Source of the DNA: Siphonodentalium dalli
Taxonomy: Eukaryota; Mollusca; Scaphopoda; Gadilida; Siphonodentaliidae
Assembly: GCA_032622095.1 (NCBI GenBank)
Contig: CP136065.1
Span: 114,059,195 to 114,123,194, forward strand
Length of the DNA stretch: 64,000 bases
Direction of reading: 5' to 3'
Of the stretch, positions 11,601 through 26,600 are shown piece by piece; positions within the stretch are counted from its first letter, which is position 1; each line of letters opens with the position of its first letter. Both the position numbers and the translations under genes were made by a program. The notes under the pieces are model-generated. The model worked only from the letters and a program-made list of their open reading frames with translations, was not told where the DNA came from and made no database searches.

Positions 11601-14600
11601 GGGCTGTTTCTTCACGCATGCACAGAGGTGCATTTTGAGAAACGCCTTTTATCGTAGGCAAAGGATAAGAATTTCGTCTTAAATATATAGCATGACCAAG
11701 GGAGTCGCATTATAATCTACATGTATGTTGAACATGGAATAGACTGTTTCGATGAAATACCTCGACATATTTCTCCAAATACTAGTTCAGTTAGCATAGT
11801 AGATTGCCATATAGTTGAGCGTGTATACATGTATATACGACCCAGTTAAGAGCATTACAACGGTATATAACGTCAGGTGCCTCGGGTGTGGACCATTTAA
11901 CATTCAGGATGTCAGGGTTCAAAGGGTTAATAAAGAGTGACACCAAGTATCAGTTACAGACCTTCTTAAAATAAGTGTCCCTTTTAACGCAGTCCTCAAC
12001 GTGGTCGTAACGCGGTCGTAACGTCAACGTAATGCGGTCTTTGCGTTGATAACGTGTTGGTGATAGGTTACGACCGCGTTGAAAATCAACGGACCGCGTT
12101 GAAGTTTAACGCAGACTGCATTGAAGTTTAACGCAGACCGCGTTTACGTTAAACGCGCTGCGTTAAGGATCAACGCACACATTTGAAGATTACAATCACC
12201 ACGCCGAAAAGTAAACGTTATTTGGTTTTATACTATTAATTTTTATTTTATTTACGATCACCTATGACAATTTTAGTGTAATTTCACCACTCACCAAAAA
12301 TCACATATCTACGCATTCGTTCCAAATAAGGCAATTTATTTGCAGCTTTTGACTCGTGTTATACTTTTTTGTGATATATACAGGTACAATGTGCATGTAT
12401 CAGTGTATCACACGGAATGTGCATGCATGCATCAGTGTATCACGGAGCAGTCGTGTGGTTGTGTTTCCCAATGTATATGGAGTAAATCACTACGCACGAA
12501 TATATTGCCATAAATGTCTGCTACAGAACTGCTGGAGAGTAAATATATGTACATGTCATCGCAAACAGAACGAAGAAATATCTAATACATGTTGGCTTAT
12601 TAACAGTAAATAAACCACAACTAACTAACATTCTGGTTTCGTAGTCGACGAAACCAGAATAACTACGTCAACTATAATAGATTTAAAATATGCAGTGTAA
12701 GCATGTTGTTTGTCGTTTCTCTGCAGCAGTATGTCAGTCTCCGTTCAGGATGTGAATCTGACCAATTAGAAGATCAATTTTCAAACATGGGTGGATTTAC
12801 AGAAAAATTATCTGGTGGTGGTGTGTGTGTTTTTTTTTAGCGGGACATTGAATTACCGTACATATTTTGTGCCGCAGCGGCGTTTGAAATAATATGGTTA
12901 CGCCATTATGTGTAGACTTGTGTTTGATTTGAATTGTTGCTATTTTACGATGTACTTGTCAGCAGAAATGATAACGAATTTCTTAGAATACTGTAAATAA
13001 ATGTGATAAAGGTAAAATGAATGTGCGTTCTTTTGTTAAGTAGAGTAAACATTTAATTAATTAAATAAGTAACTTTGAGTATAAATAAGGCGCATATAAT
13101 AACAAAGAATTATTGCAACAAACATATTAGAATCACCGTCCTATTAATTAAATGTCTGGCCACCATCAAAGGAAGACATACCCGGGCATTGTTTGGTAAA
13201 AAATTCGGAATGTAATTCTACTTGAGAAACGCCCACATGTGCGCACGACAGATATTGAATACCTTACTCGTATTTAAATTAGCGCAGTACTATTTTTCGC
13301 TCAGTTTTGAATTCGCGCACTTTAAATTCGCGCACTTATCTGAGCGAATTCAAAACTGACAAAATATTTTCGTAAAATTCTTGGATATAATCAGTTTCAG
13401 TTCTCAGTCGTTTCTTAAGATGTACATGTATAATAAACATGATTACAATGGATTTGCATCATGTAAAACATAACTGCATCACCATATTGATGCGATAATG
13501 GGTGTTTATATGCTCCAAGTAATGACACTGATATTGAAGTAGTTATGGACTGGACATAAATACAATGAACTCGAAAACAGAAAAACACAACCGCGAAGGC
13601 AACAGACTTCAGAAAAATCAAAACTTGGTTGCGGGTTTGAAGACAGAGCTAACGCATTTATACGGTCACGCTGTCACTCCAGGGTGGTGAATGGCGGTGC
13701 TTTCATGCACATACAATCTAGAATATGTGCATTTCTTACAAGCATTTCAACCATTGTAGACGTTATATTAAGTTATACGTCATTTGCCATTGGGTAATGG
13801 TTTTGAATTTTTTTATTTTGGTCGAACAACTATAACATACAGGCCTGGCAATATGGCGCGAGCGATTTTATCGCTCGCGCGTCGCCCGCGCAATTTCAAT
13901 TTGGCGTGGGCGATATATCGCTCGCGCAACATTCACTACCCAACATACTTTTGCAGTCGTAATTTTGATGAGTTATCCGTTTGAAAACATATAAGGCAAT
14001 GCGACATCGCATCTTTGAAGCAGGAGACACATGCTATGTTAACAGTCGGCTACCACCGGTATATCTAATTAGGCCAAACCATGCTACACACCCGTCACCA
14101 GTGACAGACTGACGATTACATGACCTAACTGTGAAATTTGTATTGTGTTCACAGTACGATCCTAATAAAACAACACTAGCTGTGACTCACATGCCATAAT
14201 CATGCATTGTTCATCACATGAAGACACTAGCCAGGTTCCTATCTAAACACTGCAGAGTGTGAAACACACCTGCAATTTATAAGGCCTTACTAACTACCTG
14301 CATGCCCCAGTGTGAATCGGACCGTGTCGGTGACCAAGGTAACACACTCACTCATTGGATCGCTTGCTACACACATCAAAGCATGCTGTGTATACATTGT
14401 TTTAAACATTCAGACTACAGGCTACAGTTGAGTTCAAAATCAATTTCGATAACAAAATGGTACCACTACTAGTAATTTGTGTCATTGCTCCGATTGATTC
14501 AGATAATATATGAAATTAGGCCCTATATACGGACTACCTATTATTAATTTGAATACATTTGTTCTCAAAGTCTGTGTAGGCCTATACATACAACTATGCG

Positions 14601-17600
14601 ACTTTTGGAAAATCTACTGTATGCAGCTATGCTTATTCTTATCTTAGTACGCCTGCACGTAGGCCTATGCATGCATCCAGATTATTGACAGATCATGTAT
14701 GGGTGAGTGACGTGTTTGACGTCAAATTATGATATGGTAGGCCTACACAGTTTGAGTGACGAGGCGGCGGTGGTCTCCAATGATGATCCTTGAGACGCTT
14801 GACTCTTAAGATGTGTTGTTATTCAATATTGGAATTTCGAAATATTAAATACTCAGTTATGTTCCATCAAGTTCACTGTATTGGTTTGTTTATTCTCCGA
14901 CAATTAAGATGAGAATATTATTATATTTCTCATTAATACTGATTGTTTAATGGTTAGACTCGTCACAACATGCATGATATAATGATTGATTCTGGTTAGG
15001 TAACTTGGTCACTCAGGTATAAAGGAACAAACACAAACATATCATGTACATGTATGTACAATATATGCATGGCATAATGATTGATTCTGGTTAACTTACA
15101 ATAATATCTTACCATGATGTCACCTCATACATGTATTATACAGTACTATAACAGCATGTAATATATGATATAAATATATTATAATGATTGATTGATTCTG
15201 GTTAACCATTAGGTCACTTGGATCAGGCATAAAGGAACAAACACAACAATACCATATATGTAAGACATGGTATAACATTTATAAAAGTACTTTATTAAAC
15301 ATTAATAAGTTATACAACATTCATTGATAATTTCACAATTAATATATGATTATAAATTAATTAAATTTAAATATTATCACTTACCACATAATAAGTTATA
15401 TGCAATATGACATATGTCAGTTTACTTGTATTTCATATGTTACAACATAAATACCCCATAAAACAGATATTGCCCCTGGCCTGCAAAATATTATAGCCCC
15501 TGCAAAGTATTTTGGCGAGGGCGAATTTTAGCCCCTGCAGATTTTTCATAAGGCCAGGACTGAACATATATATTGTCGACGTTATATTAAGTTGTACGTC
15601 ATTTGCCATTGGGTAATGGTTTTGAATTTTTTTATTTTGGTCAAACGACTATAACATATGTATAGGCCTAATTGTCTATGCAGTGTCCAACGTTTCGTAA
15701 TGTATGTAACTCATCGACATAACTCACGTGTTTTCCCTGTCGTATATTTTAAATTTTTACACCGACGGGTGCGTGAAAAATAGTACTGCGCGAATTTAAA
15801 TACGAGTAAGGTATCCAAATTTGCCGTACTGTCAATCAACACAGAAGACAAGCTGGTAGGAGGAGTCATCTTGACCAAATTGCTACACGGTACTTAATAA
15901 ACTATCTTGCCCCAGAAAGATGTGTATTGATGCAGAACGGCCTTTGACCTAAATTTAATAATAACTTCAAAGGACGAGACAATGTCACGCGAGGTTCACG
16001 ATGGGATTTTTTTTTTCATGGCATTTGTTCGTGGCGTAAAGTACATGAACGCTCTTTATTGTTACATGTTATAGAATACAGTTTCGGCCGACATCGGAAC
16101 TGACACAATAAAAGGAGACAATTACTCAATTTGTACCTACACGGGTGAACATGCAAAACTGACAAGAAACTTATATGCATGTGCAGTTCCGTATACATTT
16201 ATGTGTTTCAAACGGCGAAAACACTAAATCTGAGACACCTGCAGCTCTGTTAATCGGTTTGCGTATTCTACCCCCATCGCACCAGAATGTTAGTTAATAC
16301 ACGAAGACGAAAGTAGCCTGATGTGTACTATTTCAATTGACGTGTAATTTTGCGTGGGTGAAAACTATAGACAATTATCGGTTTCTGCATATAATCTTCC
16401 TTTCCGCATATTTCACGCAACCTTTGACTCTGTGATAATGAACGCTTGATCATATACATGTACAAGGGCCGGGGGCTCTCGATGGGATGTTTCTTGAAAC
16501 GCGTATAATACAGAATAACAACATTGCCAGGATATAAGTAGGAAACATTATGTCATATATGTTACATATATACACGCACTAGTTTAATCACAGGTAATAT
16601 AAAATAAGATAAGGCAAACTAAATAACATGCATGTGTTTCCGATTTGTTGACTTAAAAACTCCAGGTAGATAAGTACATATGTTCATATACACATATTCG
16701 GCTACATGTCATCATCTCAGCCTTTCAATCATAGTTGAATTAATTCTTTCATGTTAAGCATTCATTGCGTTTGAAAGCTTCGATATTCACCGAAAACACG
16801 CCCCATATTGTATTTGGGTCTATTGACACCGCTGTCAATCATTCGCGGCAGGCTTTTGTTCCGCGGTCTGTCTGTTAAAGTGACAAATCATTGGTTACCA
16901 AATCAGAGCGCTGCTTGTTTTACAGGAATTGCACAACACATGGATAATTAATATTTTAAACTATTTGCATCACTGTACATGTATATGCATGTGTCGATTA
17001 CCCACGCATGGTGTACATGTGTGTTTTAGCATTCCCTCACGAAGATTTCAAATGACATCGGACCCTTGGCATACAGGAGGTGATGATGAATATTAAATAT
17101 TCAAAGAATACACGTACATGTATATTGCGACGTGAACTCAAAGTTTTTTGTTAGCTAGAAATCTCAATTGCATCTCTATTAATTCGTGCAGCGCGATCAA
17201 TGTGATCTGCATTTATTTTTTTTATTTTTTTTCCGGAAAAATTCTAAATGTAAATGTAAAACATTATCACCAATAAATCATGCATTACCCAAGCTAAAAA
17301 CATTGTATTATATTGGCTACGTTCCATTGTGAACCAAATGTCACCGTCTCGATTAATTACAACCTTTCGTTCCGTTTCCTATCAGAAAATTGTATAAAAC
17401 TTAACTGAATTGGTGGCCGTCGTTCATTTTCTCTCTTCAATTTAAAATCTTTTAATAAAATGTCTCAAAGTTAGAATTCACTGTGGTGAATATTCTTGTT
17501 TACAATATTATTCAATAATTATTATTACAGTTGATTTAAGCTATTCTCTTGACCTCGTTTGTTGCGTTGACCGTTATCTCGAACGCGTTTGTTGCGTTGA

Positions 17601-20600
17601 CGGTCAAGCCGACCGCGTTATGTTGCGTTGACGGTTACCTCAACCACGTTGAGAAAAAAATCACGACCTCGTTGGAGTAACGTTACGACCACGTTGGAGT
17701 TTTTATCATCAACGTGGTCGTAACGTTACTCCAATGCGGTCGTAACGCGGTCGGGAGGGACACTTCTTTTGAGAAGGTCTGTATATAGTGGTAAAGTTCA
17801 CAGAATTGTATAATTGACAGAAAGCTCATATAGCATCATATAAGTGTGATCAGTAGCTCATTAATATACTTGTATCCATCCTTAATGACAGAGAGATTCG
17901 GGGCTAAAATTTAGAGAGAATATTTCATGCTACATGTTGCAAGTTTTGCTTTGAAAGTCCGAGAAATTTACCAACTGGGATAAATTTCTTGACATCTGAA
18001 ACAATAGAAAGCAACCAATAACCAAGTACAATTGATCTAAGAACACACCCTTTTTTAATTTTTATAGCTGAAATAAAGCAAATGAAGCAATTTACAACTG
18101 ATATGAAATGCAGGGGCGCCGGAAGAGGGGGGGGCAGAGGGGGCAGCTGACCCCCCTGCCCTTGACCCAGGGGGCAGGACTTGCCCTTTTTCTGGAGACA
18201 GAAAATGCTTTTTGTGTGTTCAATCTCGTGTTTTTATAGCAAAATGTGACTGTTTTGGTCCAAATACCACCAATTTCACAAGGAATATTAATTTTTTGTC
18301 AATTTTATCACAAAACGGCCATAAAAACCGACAAATACCATTAAAATAGGGATTTTTGCCACAATGAATTTATGGTTATTTTCCCGAGTTTGCGGAGAAA
18401 AAGAAAATGCCCTTTTTTGCGGAAAAGTGCCCTTTTTGTAGGCTCTGCCCCCCCCCCCCCTGTCCTTGGATGCTTCCGGCGCCCCTGATGAAATGGACCT
18501 TCATAAGACAATTGAATCAGATAAAGACTACATAGTGCGGTAGAGCATTTACCTCAGCATTAAAGGCAGGAGGTTCGACTATATCTGTTAAATCATGGGC
18601 AGCAAAATACATAGCTCCAGCACCAATATTCCTCTCATCTAATTGTAATCGGAACATGTCTCGAGCAACATGAACAAAATCTGAAAAAAAAAAAAAAACT
18701 TCAAAAGATAATAAAAAATATTGTGGGATTTAAAAGTAAAGAATTTGAGTAAATATTATTTTGGTTGCAGTGGTGGTAGAAGCAGTGAACTTGAGTGAAG
18801 GCCGGGGCACAACCTTCAGAACAGTAATGGCATTAGTTAATTTTTTTAACATGTTAAACAAAAAATTATTGACCAAGGAGTTACATCTAAATTTAAATGT
18901 TTTTATTTTTGTTTACACGTTACCACTCTGACCCCAGCTAACTACAACCCCCCGGTTACTTTTAAGTTGTGACGTTAAAAACCCAGAGTACCTTGCCAAG
19001 GCGACGTAATTTACATACCCTTTCCTCAGATTTTGATCTTTTAGTAGGTTTCTAGCTATTTTAGCATTTTTTTTTTACTTTAGTTACTGGATCGCTGTAA
19101 TTCTAATATCTAGAGCCTGGAGGTGTCCTTTGGTGATTTCGCTATTTGTTCTCTCAAACAACCAATTCAATAGACTGTGCCATCTCTAATATTGATAAAA
19201 CATTGGTGGGGGTAACAATATGCATCCACAGAAAGTGCCACCTTTCAATGTTGACACAATTCCAAGTTTAATTGTTAAATTGTTGCAAATATAATGAAAG
19301 TTATCAAAAGAAATCATCATATTTTTGTCATAAATATACTTTCGAACAAGGTCAGGCATGAATGGAGTCACTGTTCTGATTCCATAGAATATACATCAGC
19401 CACATACATTCACTGTTAGTGAATAAAAAAAGAAAAGTTATTAAATACCGGTATTTTAAAACTTCCTTCGATATAGTGAAATAATTGTACCTGCACATTC
19501 AACATAATGCCAAGCAGTGGGAATCTAGAAACTGAACTGAACAATTATGACTGACATAGTTCCCGCTGTTGTTTATCTGAAAAACAACTTAAGACTATTT
19601 CCATCACTATATATTTAAAATATATAAAGGCAGAACCCTGTTTTAAGCAAGGGAACATTCAGTATCATGATTTGAGTGGCAAAGCAAATTAGACAGTTCA
19701 TATTCAAGAACCTGCTGTTACTAAGGATGCCGTTTTGTTCCATAATTGTATGTTCTCAATAAAACTGTTTGCAAAGTTGATTTTTTCTCTCTCATTCATC
19801 ACATAAGAAACATATTTTATTTTAATACATTGAGTGAAAAGTGTTGACCATTCAATAAAGTTTTGACGGGAAAGATAGAAATATTTCATCTCCATGCACA
19901 GTACAGCAGAATGAGATATGTACCAAAGTTACACCATGTCAGACAAATGTTCTGGGCACGGGGGATTGCTTATAGATTAATAAGTTAATTAATTAATTAA
20001 TGCTCATTGACATCCACATGCATATCCTTAGGTATAATTTTGAAATTGAAAATACAAAGGACTGGTCACGTAATTCAATCACCATGCTTTATTTAAAAAC
20101 ACTTCCGCCAAGAAACGCCGACTGACAACGTGCACCGTGTTTATATGCTCAAAGGGCCACAGTCGGGACTCATTCTTGGCTATAAATTTTACCCATTCAG
20201 TCAGATTCAGTAATAAATAAATGATGATCATTGCACATTCAAACAAAATATAAGTTATAGTTAATTAGTATTAAACAACATTTCAACTGATCATTTCTCG
20301 ATTGATTCCATTGAACTTATTTGATCAGCTGATGATGAAAAATTCAAGGTAGATTGATGACGTTGATCAGCATTCAATGTAAAATAGCACAAATATGCAT
20401 GGGTTGATTATGTTCTCTTTTTTGATTCATAAAGTTATTATTCTCTGTGGATTGCCATTTTGCGATATATTCCAGTAAATTGACCAAATCGTGATATGAA
20501 AAATCAAAGAAATTACTTAGTAAAACATTAGATGTTTTATTTGAACACGAGTTCATGACACATACAAGTGGGGATTTAAAAAATAAAGTGCATGTGATTG

Positions 20601-23600
20601 CGCCATTTTTCAAAATGATAATCTACCGCATTTATATATCTGCATTTTAAGAATTGTCTTGCCATTTTATATTGAATATAATTAAATTCATCAAAATTTC
20701 ACAAAGAGAAAAGTAATTTTCTCAACTGTAATAGGTCGGCATGTGAAGGATTTTTTTAAATGATTCAATTTACATGATGCACTGATTGCAGCAATGCCAA
20801 GGTTGAATAGCCGGAGCCATTTCAAGTTACTTCAGTTGGAGGTACACAAACACGTGTGCGATGTCTTTGATGATAAAATGTGGACTTGTTTGACAACTAA
20901 TAAAGCAGACATTTGTAACAGCATTCACATGTATAAATATCCTAGAATCAGATGTAATTTATATATCATTTCACCGCTCCATTGTTTAAAACATTTAAAA
21001 CATGCACACAATGTAAACACAACTCAAACTGAAAATGAAAGTTTTCCAAGATTTCGGAATCCTTGCTGACATCGGTTTATGCAAAGTTACATAAAATAGT
21101 TCCCAAATGAATCGATTATTTCTTCTTTTTATTCATAAAGACATTTATATTCATAAATGAAACAAGGTAAATCTGGTAAATATTGACCTAATTTACGGAA
21201 AGCTTTTAAAATCGGTCAAGTACATCGAAACACGTGGCCATATTTGTGTGTGCGCACGCTACGTCAGACTACATTTATACTGCTGTGCATGCTAGCCCAT
21301 GATTTCTGCCTGTTTATTCAAATAAAACATTTTTGTATTGGGGATAACTTGCATTTGGATAAAGTCTTTGCATCCTCCTCCGAAAAATGAGTAAATTTAT
21401 CTACAAAATTAATTGGACAGCAGCACGGATCAATGGTGGTAGTATTATTAAAACTGTAGATCAAAGTATTTGGGTACACTTCCCGCCGGCATTTGCAGAT
21501 TTCTCTCGATCATTGTGGAAAATTTGTGTCGATACAAGAGACAATTCAATTTACATAAATTTGTGGTGACTGGATTCCACCAATCTATTTGAGCCCACAC
21601 TGACATTATAACCAGAAATTCCTAAATTTCACTTGTATCGCGTTTTAACTTCCACTTGGCCGACAATCTGTATAGTGGCTTTTTAATTCAGTACCGTAGT
21701 CATTATTTGTATTTTGATTAATAAAAAGGTGTCAAAAGGTGCTTCTGAGGAATATGATGTAGGGTGACAAAAGGTGCCTCTGAGGAAATGACGTAAGGAG
21801 TTCAATCTAACTATTGTTTTTTCTTCATATTTTAATTTTTTAAGACATGTCCCTGGCTCTACCATTATTTTCAACCAATGACCTCATTTGACCAAACTTA
21901 TGGCCCTGGCTTCACAACTATTTGACTAAGTGACCTCATTTGAAAAAATTTGAATGTAAGTCACCTACGGAACAACCACTCCAAATATGAACCCATTCGG
22001 TCTTATGGTTCTGGAGAAGATGTTTAAAGAATTGTTGACAGACGTTTGGACAGACAGACGGATGGATGGATGGACGGACGAGGCGTGATGACTATAGCTC
22101 CACTGGAGACTTCACCTCAGGTGGGCTAAAAAGCGGTAGTTGAAGTAGAATTAACCATCAATATCACAGTCAAGATGTCCTTACCTCCATAGTTGACACT
22201 GCCCTGGTTATCCACATTGAGACGATTTCTCATTTCTGTTTGTTGTTCAGGTGTGGGTTCTAAACCAAGATATCGTAAAGCCTGAATTAATAAAAAGATA
22301 TACAGGAGTAGAGACATATCCATACATATATATTCACTGGTATAAGCTAAGTGAAGAAATTACACCATTTCTCTGATACAAATCAAAACTCCACAAACAA
22401 ATTCAAACTCGAGAATTACTTTACCTGATCCATGTCATATTTCCTTTCATGAACACCATGGACCTTGTCTGAAAGTACTCCTGGTGGTGAAAATTCCATA
22501 CTAAATTTCATTGATATGATAACTCATAACAGAATTATCTGCACAGATGGACAGAAAATATCAATATGTCCTGATAAACAAAGAAGGATAACTCTAGAAT
22601 GTATAATGCAAAAACTATTAGTTTTAAAATACTGTTGAATATCCCAAAAGTACCATGTCAAAACTGACTTTAATTGGCAGGTCAATAGGAACATCAGCAA
22701 TAAAAATGAAATGACCCATGCTCGGCATGCAGAGCTGACTCGAATCTTGTATAGGTAATGGGAATACGTACTTGTGACATCACACATAATTTACGATATA
22801 CAGTGCCACTGAAATTTTTTATCACACTACTTTTTCGAGAAAAGATCACATGATTTCGGGCAGTGGATGCGCAAATGTGCGGGGTCACAATGGACCAACG
22901 CGATGAAAAGAACGTTTGCCAATTCACAACTTCCGATATATGGTAATAAATATTTGAAGTATAACAGGTATTATAAATCGCAAGTTTCAAAGAACAATTT
23001 CGTTTGTTAGCTTAATGAAAACATGTTACAACGTTATTACATGTTTCATGATGTCATTTTGTCTTTGCGGGCCGGAATCCAGACAAGACTGGACTGTAAC
23101 TGTAAGTTTCTCAAGTCGTCTCCGAACTACAATACTGATTTCGTTTCACGTTACCTACATACATGTATATGCAAACACACTTCAATTATTATAACAAGGG
23201 ACATTCATATATAGGCGTCTAGTGGATCCATGTCAATTCTTCTTTCTTGTCCAGTTTCTACTCCGTGTCCATATATAGGCATATCAAAGTATACTCAAAT
23301 CAAAAATGACCTACATTTAAGATTTAATAAATATATCACTTTGTTACATGAGTTAGGCCTAAATATAAGGCTGTGGCATGTTAGATACCACATGTTGCCA
23401 TGGCATTTCCCAAGGCATTGCTCATTGCCGTGAACCATTTCGAGGACTGCATATTCCTATTCATCGAATGTTGGATATTCTATTTTTATCTGTTTACTAC
23501 AGTTACCATCCAATGTCTCATATACTGCAGGAAATGGCTCATAATAAGAGCCATGTTTACTGCCAAATAATTTTATAACCATGCCATCTTTATATACTGT

Positions 23601-26600
23601 CATGAATATACACCTGTTTTTAGGTTAATAAGCTGAAAGACTCCATCAATAAAAAGTATTCATTAAAGTTACATCCAACACAGAGGTACCGGTATATAAC
23701 AATCAACATACATGTATATTAAAATAGATATCTTCAAACATTGTAAGACAAAAATCAGTGGAAGTTTTGTCAAATAAACTCACCAATTCAAGTTTTTCCA
23801 CCCTGATCCTGACATGAGGGTCCAATGAAAGTTTCCTGGATTGGGACATGTGTTTAGACTTAGGTAATTGATGATCGAAAATGGAACTATCACAGCATTC
23901 TCTGAGAGTGGATTGGGGTGAATATGCAACAGGAGATGGTTCTGATAGGTCGATACTACGAGATTTGTCGTCATCTTTTCCATCAGACTGGAAGCCTGAG
24001 AGATGAAATTTAAAACATTTAATTAGTATCCTATTTATAAGACAATATATATTTTGGTGGATTAGAGATGGTTCATGTCAACATTGATGGTCATGGAAAT
24101 TGTTCTAAAACGAAATCTTCTGGAAGAGAAACTACATCTTCAAACTAAAAGAACATCAAACTAAACAACTATAGCACTTACTGGTGCAAACATTGGATTA
24201 TTATGTGTTAAGAACATATTGCTGTTAAAGGGGTACTTTGCACTAATCCTGGCCATTTATGGGACCATCTCTTTTTATACTCAACAGACTATATGCAACA
24301 AATGATTGAATTTGAGCAATGGATTAGTGCAAAATACACTCATGTTCTCTATGAACAATGCAAACAACATGGTAATTATAATGAAAATGAATTTATGACT
24401 CCAGCCATTTAGCATTTTTATTATAATTACCATGTTGTTTGTATCGTTCATAAAGTACATGAGTGTATTTTGCAGTAATCCATGGCTCAAATTCATTCAT
24501 TTGCTGCAAACATTATGTTGAGTATAAAAGGAAATGGTCCCAAAAATGGTCATATTTAGTGTACAGTCCCCCTTTAATAAAATTTATTTAATATGTCTTA
24601 TTGTTAAAGGGATGGGCGGCCTTCATTGTAGGTTATAATTTAGAAATAACATTTATCAAATTATGATAATTTCCTCAAGAATATACTAATAGTATAGCAT
24701 AATGATGATATGAATGTGATATTATTCACAAAACACGCTTTGTGTCAGAGAATATGCAGGTCGAGTGTTGTTTGCATTTAATTAATATATAAGAATGGTG
24801 TGTTTTGTCAATTTGGATATAATATTTGTGAAAACAACTATTAAAGACTGTTCGACTCAGGCCCCAAGCTAGGAGGTGACTGAGCGAAGTTTTCACCTTC
24901 AAGCCGGCGACTTCGCCCTCAGATGTCCGCAAGGCGAAAACGAAGTTGCCTTCCAAATTTAACAAAACTAGCTTCGGATTTACGGTAATTTTACCGGTAA
25001 AAATTTGACTTGTTTTGCAAAAAATAAAACTGACTTAACTGTTCTAACGAGGCATTTTTAATTATAAATTGTATATTGTGTACTGTATCCAGATATCCTA
25101 ATCATATTCCGTTATAATCCGTTAAGAATTGAAACCGGTCGATTTCGGAATGAAAAAGTCAGAGAACGCACCTGTCTCATGTGCAACTTGAACAAAGATG
25201 AAGATGAAAAACATCTTCTCTTGATATGTCCATTCTATAAAGAACTTAGAAATACACTTTTACTGTCGATACACGACAGAATATCAGATCTTATAGAACA
25301 CAATTTAGTTGATACAGCACTGGCCGAAATTGTTAACGCCCACCCCCGAAAATTAGCAAAATATCTTAACGCTGCCCTCAATAAAAGAAAAGACTTTTTA
25401 TACAAAAAATCAGAATGATACTTTAAAAAAAAGAAAGAAAAAAGTATTTATATATATATATTAAATATTTCTGAAAGGGTTACATTACACACATATATAT
25501 TTTTTATATTTTATTCCCGAGATGATCAACAGTTCGACCGTACATGCGGTTTATAAACATTTTGACGTGACATATAGGTCCTTCGGGCCGGGTGCGAATT
25601 GTTATTGATGTATAATATTTGTATAATTTGTAATCAAGCACATGTCACGAAAATAAATGATACAACAACAACAACATATTGAGTACTTTTGGAAACGGCA
25701 AATTGCGCTTTGCAACGAAGTTTATGAGGAGCTACCAGCTGCACATTGGTCGTTACTTTGTTCTGTCGGGTCATTTTGTAACAATAAATTTTATAGCCAT
25801 GCATGGTCACCACTGCACATGCAGTAGCCAATGTAAACAAAGCATGCTGTCTTTTTAATGTCTATGCATTTCAACTCTAAAAATATTCATGAATTTTTAA
25901 TTTTATGAAAAGTAGTTTGTGTCGGACTCCGTTTTCCAATCCAACTTTTTTGAGTTGCAGATTTATTATGTAAACAATAGCACGTGCTTGCTTACTATTA
26001 AAAATAGAGCTTGAATGCATTGAAAGTACTCTTAGTTTAATGTTCTTAGTTAAAACAAAGATCTGTATGAGAAATTAATACTATCCAAACTAATTTAAAA
26101 AGGATTAATTTGTGTCAAAACTGTGTGTTTGCAAATTACAACAAGCAGTCGCAGACGGCGGTATCCCCTGCCGAAATGTGCAGCTGGGGAAGTGCATTCT
26201 CAATAATGTTTGCGTTCTCAGTATGTGCTAAACAAGAGGTGGGATTTTGTCAAAAAGCCTGGTTTGCGAACTCATTTTAGGTACTGGTCATGGGAATGAA
26301 TATACCAATAAACAAAGCCCAATAACTCTGCTGAAAATATCCAGCCGGCCTGCTTTGCGAACTCGTTCTAGATACTGGTCATGTGAACAAAAAATCTTTG
26401 AAATCCGAACGTTGACATTTGTGGAAATGAGCCCTGTGACGTCGTCCATTTGCACACAAAAAAAATAAACAAAGTCCGCTTAAAATATCCGGCCAGACCT
26501 GGTTTGCGAACTCGTTCTAGATACTGGTCAAGTGAACTCATATACCAAATATCTTTGAAATCCATTGAGATTTGTGGAAATGAGCCCTTGATGTCGTCTA

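Larger units (their letters stand above)
11955..17783. mobile_element. 5.8 kb element with inverted ends and subterminal GTCGTAACG repeats
   Basis: The left end reads TACAGACCTTCTTAAAATAA then GTGTCCC; the right end is the near-exact inverse (GGGACACTTCTTTTGAGAAG then GTCTGTA). A TA flanks the CAGACC terminus on each side. Inside both ends, for about 200 bases, are clusters of CAACG(C/T)GGTCGTAACG and related phrases. Further inverted pairs occur inward (ACCTTACTCGTATTTAAATT near 13,259 against its inverse near 15,797; CTAACATTCTGGT near 12,624 against its inverse near 16,282). No transposase frame was recognised. At least one other element is nested within it. Confidence 0.7.

Noticed and set aside
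22425-22500. Possible extra STXBP4 exon with a CAG|GTAAAG donor
   Set aside because: Exon 9 (ending VEKLEL) joins exon 10 (ALRYLG) directly and in frame, matching vertebrate STXBP4; adding this piece would disrupt a conserved sequence.
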